Source: Treponema sp.
GTDB taxonomy: Bacteria; Spirochaetota; Spirochaetia; Treponematales; Breznakiellaceae
Reading direction: 5' to 3'
Length of the DNA stretch: 9,736 bases
Assembly (NCBI GenBank): GCA_031272575.1
Contig: JAISTO010000089.1
Location: 1 to 9,736, forward strand
The first letter of the stretch is position 1. Each line of letters opens with the position of its first letter. A program made the translations under genes and the position numbers. Positions 6,980 to 9,736 of the stretch are shown piece after piece. The notes beneath the pieces were generated by a model. It was not told the DNA's origin. It did not search any database and was given only the letters and a program-made list of their open reading frames with translations.

Positions 6980-6986
6980 CCTCCTT
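6980..6986 (-). promoter_or_regulatory. Strong Shine-Dalgarno of the arabinanase lipoprotein
   Basis: AAGGAGG reads on the minus strand 5 bases before the ATG at 6974 and 8 bases before the ATG at 6971. The longer spacing is closer to optimal, so the second Met (MKKT start) is a good candidate for the true initiation codon. The motif sits wholly inside the 15-base gap after the upstream stop codon. This supports independent translation initiation within a shared transcript; there is no room for a separate promoter in the gap. Confidence 0.8.
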
Positions 6987-6989
6987 GCC

Positions 6990-9736
6990 TTAGGGCAGCA
7001 CCGTGAACGAAATCGTTCTGGTCACGAGGTCCCCGTTAATCTTTCCCTTGAAGGTTATGCGGTGAGGCCCGGCATTGTAAGACGTGGCCACCACGCTAAA
7101 CTCGTTGTCAGACGCGGCCGGCGTTTCGCCGCCGTCGACGTACCAGGCCGGCTCCGTGTAACCGCTCACCGAAAGGTTAATCTGGGTCGGCTTGCCGCCG
7201 GCGCCGGTCTTCGAAATGACGTTTTCACCGCTTCCGGCAATAACCACTTCGCCGTACTGCACCGTTATGGTGATGGTCAAACTTTCCGTCACCGTGATAT
7301 GCGCAAGGCTGCTGGTCCACGCCGCGGTCGGCTGGCCGTTCACCCCTTCCTTCGTGTTCGTCACAATGACGTAGTAGTAGAACTCTCCGGCAGTACTTAC
7401 CGGCGGCGTAAAGGCAGCCGCCGTTTCCGAAGGCACAAGGCTGCTCCCGGCGGTGCTGTTCGTTGTGTTGACGTACCACTGGTAGGTCAAAAGGCCGTCG
7501 TCAGTGGACGACGCCGTCACGCTTAAATCGGTGACGCTTCCCGCGCCCTTTGCGTAAGTCGCGTCCGCCAAAGCGGAAGCGCTTATGTCAGGCATCGCGG
7601 CGTTGGTAACCGGCGAGTCAGTAACGATGATGGAAACAATGCTGCTGGTTACCGATGCCGTCGTCGAGGCCGTAGCGTTGCTGTTGGTGTTGGTCACCAC
7701 CACGTAGTAGTACGTTGTCCCCGCGCTGCTAACGGACGGCGTGTACGTTGACGAAGTTGCATCTGCACTCGTTGCGTCAACCGCCGCCGCGCCATCGGTG
7801 TTTGCGCTGCTGTTCTTGTACCACTGGAAACTGAGCGCCCCGCCGTCAGTTACTTCGGCGGTCACCGAAAGAGGTGTCACACCGCCGCTTCCCGTTTGAT
7901 AAGCGTTTTGCTGCGGCTGCGCGGTTATAGACGGCGTCTGCGCGTTAAAGGTAACGGTAATCTTTGCGGCCTTGCTGCTCTTCGTAACTGCCTGCTGGTT
8001 CCCGTTCACCTCGCTGTTCGTGTTCCGCACTTCCACGTAGTAGTACGTGTCGCCGCGTTTTGTGCTGTCCACAGGCGGCGTGAACGTGCTGCTGCTGCTC
8101 CATTCCTGCGCCACCGCTCCTCCGCTGGTACTGTCGGCCGAATTACTGTACCACCGGTAGGAAAGTGAACCGCCGTCCGATACCGTCGCGCTTACGCTGA
8201 GGTCCGTTACGCCGCCGCCTTCCAGGTACGTCGCGTCAGCAAGCCCCGTTTCGTCAAGACCGGGCGCTTCGGCGTTCACGAGTACCGTCACCGTGGCGAC
8301 CGTACTCACCGCCGTTTGGGTTTTTTTGCCGTTGACGTTGTTGTTCGTGTTCGTTACCACGACGTAGTAGTGGAGCGTCCCCATTGTGTCGACAACGGGC
8401 GTGTACTCCGAGCCGCCGCTAATGGCCGAACCTGAAACCGGCGTCCCCCCCGACGTGCTGCTGCTTGTGTTCCTGTACCACTGGTAACTGAGATCGCCCC
8501 CGTCGCTTGCCGAGGCTTTCACCTGAAGCGCCGCTGCCGGATCCCCCTTCGTGTACGAAGTGGTGGGAGCCGGCTGCTCTGAAATGAGCGGCGCCGCGGC
8601 GTCAACGGTAATATCAATCCTGACTACGCGGCTTTTCGTCGTCGCGATAGTGGAGCCCACAGCTGCTTTGTTTTCGTTCGTGTTGGTGATGAGCACGTAG
8701 TAGTAGAAGGTGCCCATAACGTCCGCGGGCGGCTTGTAGGACGCGTCGTCCGCGTCCGCAATCTTGTGCGAGTCGTCGATAATTACCGCGTTCTCCGTGT
8801 TGACGTACCACTGGTACGTAAAGTCGTCGCCGTCCTCGATCCCGTTGACCGTTACACTCAGCGCCGTGACATTTGCCTCGTCCGTCCCCCTCGGGTACGA
8901 AGCGTCCTCGAGCGAATACGGCGCGCTGATCACCGGGACCTTTGCGTCGTTGCCCGGCTCTTTCAGCACCGTCACCGCGATGTTGCGCGTGGCAATGATC
9001 GAGCCGTTCCGCCTGAAGACGGCGGTCAGGGTCACCTCCGCGTTCTGCTGGAGCGCGCCGGGCCGCGTCACCACGCCTTCCGCGCTCAGCGCCGCGCTGT
9101 TGCTCGACCACTCCACGGTAATGCCGTGCGGCAGTTCCGTTACCAGCGTAAGGTTCCCGCTTACCGCGCTCAGGTCGCCCGCGGGGAGGTAGAACGCCGC
9201 CGTCAGGTTTGCCGCGAGGTCCTCGTCGTACAGATGGGTAATGTTGTCCGCGCTCAGCGCCTCGCTGTAAATGTTGAAGGCATAGTAACGGGTATCAAAC
9301 AATTGCTGATCGTAGAGAGCGTTGGGATACAATTCACCGCCAAGGATATTGTGATCCAGAGTGTCATCGGCAAGGCTGTTCAACGATGCGTCAAGCGTTC
9401 CGCTGTATATTGACGCGCCGTCAACATACACCGTTACACTCGTATTGTCTTTGGTCACCACAACCTGATGCCACTGCCCCAATTCACCGCGTTTTGTATT
9501 TGCGATTTCCCAGCCCGCATCAACTCTTGTATCATCGTCCTCGAGGTTGTCATCGTTTTTGTACTTGTATAGGAGGGTAATATCGCGATAGTTAAACCAG
9601 ATCGCGTTGGTGGGCGTTACCTGATCCGAGAAGGCCCAGACGTACTGACCAATTCTGTCAATCTGCGCGTTGGAAGGAAGACAGAGCCAGGTTTCCACAG
9701 TATATTGATTAAGACCTTTCATCAAATTGCCGGAGG
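6990..9736 (-). CDS. LamG and tandem Ig-like repeat surface protein, N-terminus outside the window
   Basis: The reading frame is open through the right edge (codons for S, G, N precede the TTG at 9725), and the sequence there is already inside a LamG domain, so the start lies beyond the window. Residue numbers are counted from that TTG. The order is LamG remainder (1-165), one Ig-like domain (about 166-255, with VEWSSNS and VVTRPG), five Ig-like repeats (263-816) and a divergent last one (817-911). Each of the five repeats has a core YQWY-like Trp (306, 416, 525, 635, 750) and a YYYVxVTNTN-like strand. Only one Cys is visible (15), so no disulfides hold the Ig folds. No catalytic domain is seen in this part. 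The gene directly precedes and is probably co-transcribed with the arabinanase; a binding, adhesion or spacer role outside the cell is inferred. A catalytic domain may lie in the missing N-terminal part. Confidence 0.88.
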   Translation of the reverse strand, partial: SGNLMKGLNQYTVETWLCLPSNAQIDRIGQYVWAFSDQVTPTNAIWFNYRDITLLYKYKNDDNLEDDDTRVDAGWEIANTKRGELGQWHQVVVTKDNTSVTVYVDGASIYSGTLDASLNSLADDTLDHNILGGELYPNALYDQQLFDTRYYAFNIYSEALSADNITHLYDEDLAANLTAAFYLPAGDLSAVSGNLTLVTELPHGITVEWSSNSAALSAEGVVTRPGALQQNAEVTLTAVFRRNGSIIATRNIAVTVLKEPGNDAKVPVISAPYSLEDASYPRGTDEANVTALSVTVNGIEDGDDFTYQWYVNTENAVIIDDSHKIADADDASYKPPADVMGTFYYYVLITNTNENKAAVGSTIATTKSRVVRIDITVDAAAPLISEQPAPTTSYTKGDPAAALQVKASASDGGDLSYQWYRNTSSSTSGGTPVSGSAISGGSEYTPVVDTMGTLHYYVVVTNTNNNVNGKKTQTAVSTVATVTVLVNAEAPGLDETGLADATYLEGGGVTDLSVSATVSDGGSLSYRWYSNSADSTSGGAVAQEWSSSSTFTPPVDSTKRGDTYYYVEVRNTNSEVNGNQQAVTKSSKAAKITVTFNAQTPSITAQPQQNAYQTGSGGVTPLSVTAEVTDGGALSFQWYKNSSANTDGAAAVDATSADATSSTYTPSVSSAGTTYYYVVVTNTNSNATASTTASVTSSIVSIIVTDSPVTNAAMPDISASALADATYAKGAGSVTDLSVTASSTDDGLLTYQWYVNTTNSTAGSSLVPSETAAAFTPPVSTAGEFYYYVIVTNTKEGVNGQPTAAWTSSLAHITVTESLTITITVQYGEVVIAGSGENVISKTGAGGKPTQINLSVSGYTEPAWYVDGGETPAASDNEFSVVATSYNAGPHRITFKGKINGDLVTRTISFTVLP
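7278..8939 (-). repeat. Five tandem Ig-like coding repeats of about 330 bp
   Basis: The units start at about residues 263, 377, 487, 597 and 710 of the partial protein, corresponding to about 8939, 8597, 8267, 7937 and 7598. The period is 107-114 residues. The DNA encoding the YYYV strand is itself repeated: variants of ACGTAGTAGTA on the plus strand occur once per unit. The units share pattern but have diverged in their central loops, which argues for old duplication rather than recent expansion. Confidence 0.85.
9228..9736 (-). repeat. Partial LamG module paralogous to LamG-2 of the arabinanase
   Basis: Residues 1-165 of the partial surface protein align from end to end with residues about 777-935 of the arabinanase. 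Shared strings include RIGQY, LGGE and YDQQLFDT, with the same order and nearly the same spacing. Local GC is low (24 of 60 bases at 9541-9600 by hand count), as in the arabinanase copy. The module is cut by the window edge at its N-terminal side. Confidence 0.8.

Noticed and set aside
7278..8939. Regular 330-bp repeats as a CRISPR or other non-coding array
   Set aside because: The repetition follows protein domains in an uninterrupted frame; there are no short identical repeats with unique spacers.
9723..9725. TTG at 9725, or the ATG at 9722 next to it, as the real start of the Ig-repeat protein
   Set aside because: The frame stays open to the edge and the residues before and after it align inside the LamG domain of the neighbouring protein, so the start is outside the window. 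No Shine-Dalgarno lies before it.

Overview
The window carries three protein-coding genes and almost no spare DNA. A DEAD/DEAH-box helicase of the MrfA (YprA) type lies on the plus strand (107-2527). It converges on a minus-strand pair that fills the rest of the window. The upstream gene of that pair (6990-9736) is cut by the right edge and encodes a LamG plus tandem Ig-like surface protein. The downstream gene (2634-6974) encodes a 1446-residue lipoprotein with two LamG domains, an Ig-like domain and a C-terminal GH43 endo-arabinanase. No RNA genes, CRISPR arrays, transposases or defence genes were found.

The style of the surface proteins suggests a host-associated spirochaete close to the termite-gut treponemes. 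The clues are a loose lipobox, N-terminal modules of the kind repeated in many treponemal lipoproteins, and small-residue-rich Ig and LamG arrays. This is inference from protein style only; no rRNA or other marker is present. Base composition is uneven: single 60-base lines counted by hand range from 35% GC (4441-4500, a LamG module) to 73% GC (6781-6840, the lipoprotein N-terminus).

Layout. Positions 1-106 hold a G-tract/C-tract repeat and a good sigma70-like promoter directly in front of the helicase. The helicase has all the usual SF2 motifs and a four-cysteine C-terminus. It also carries two in-frame low-complexity inserts: a heptamer-based inverted repeat (481-601) and a C-rich tract (1583-1612). 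The convergent gap (2528-2633) holds another copy of the G-rich repeat and overlapping hairpins. The two minus-strand genes are 15 nt apart with a strong Shine-Dalgarno and are probably co-transcribed.

The minus-strand pair looks like a polysaccharide-utilisation surface module. The lipoprotein would cleave 1,5-alpha-L-arabinan at the cell surface, and its partner, with a LamG module related to that of the enzyme, may bind substrate or extend a binding site from the surface. The helicase is unrelated in function (DNA repair family). The most unusual feature of the window is the G/C-rich repeat material in, before and after the helicase gene. It creates slippage-prone tracts, potential G-quadruplexes and a long mRNA hairpin. 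I found no convincing new multi-gene system.
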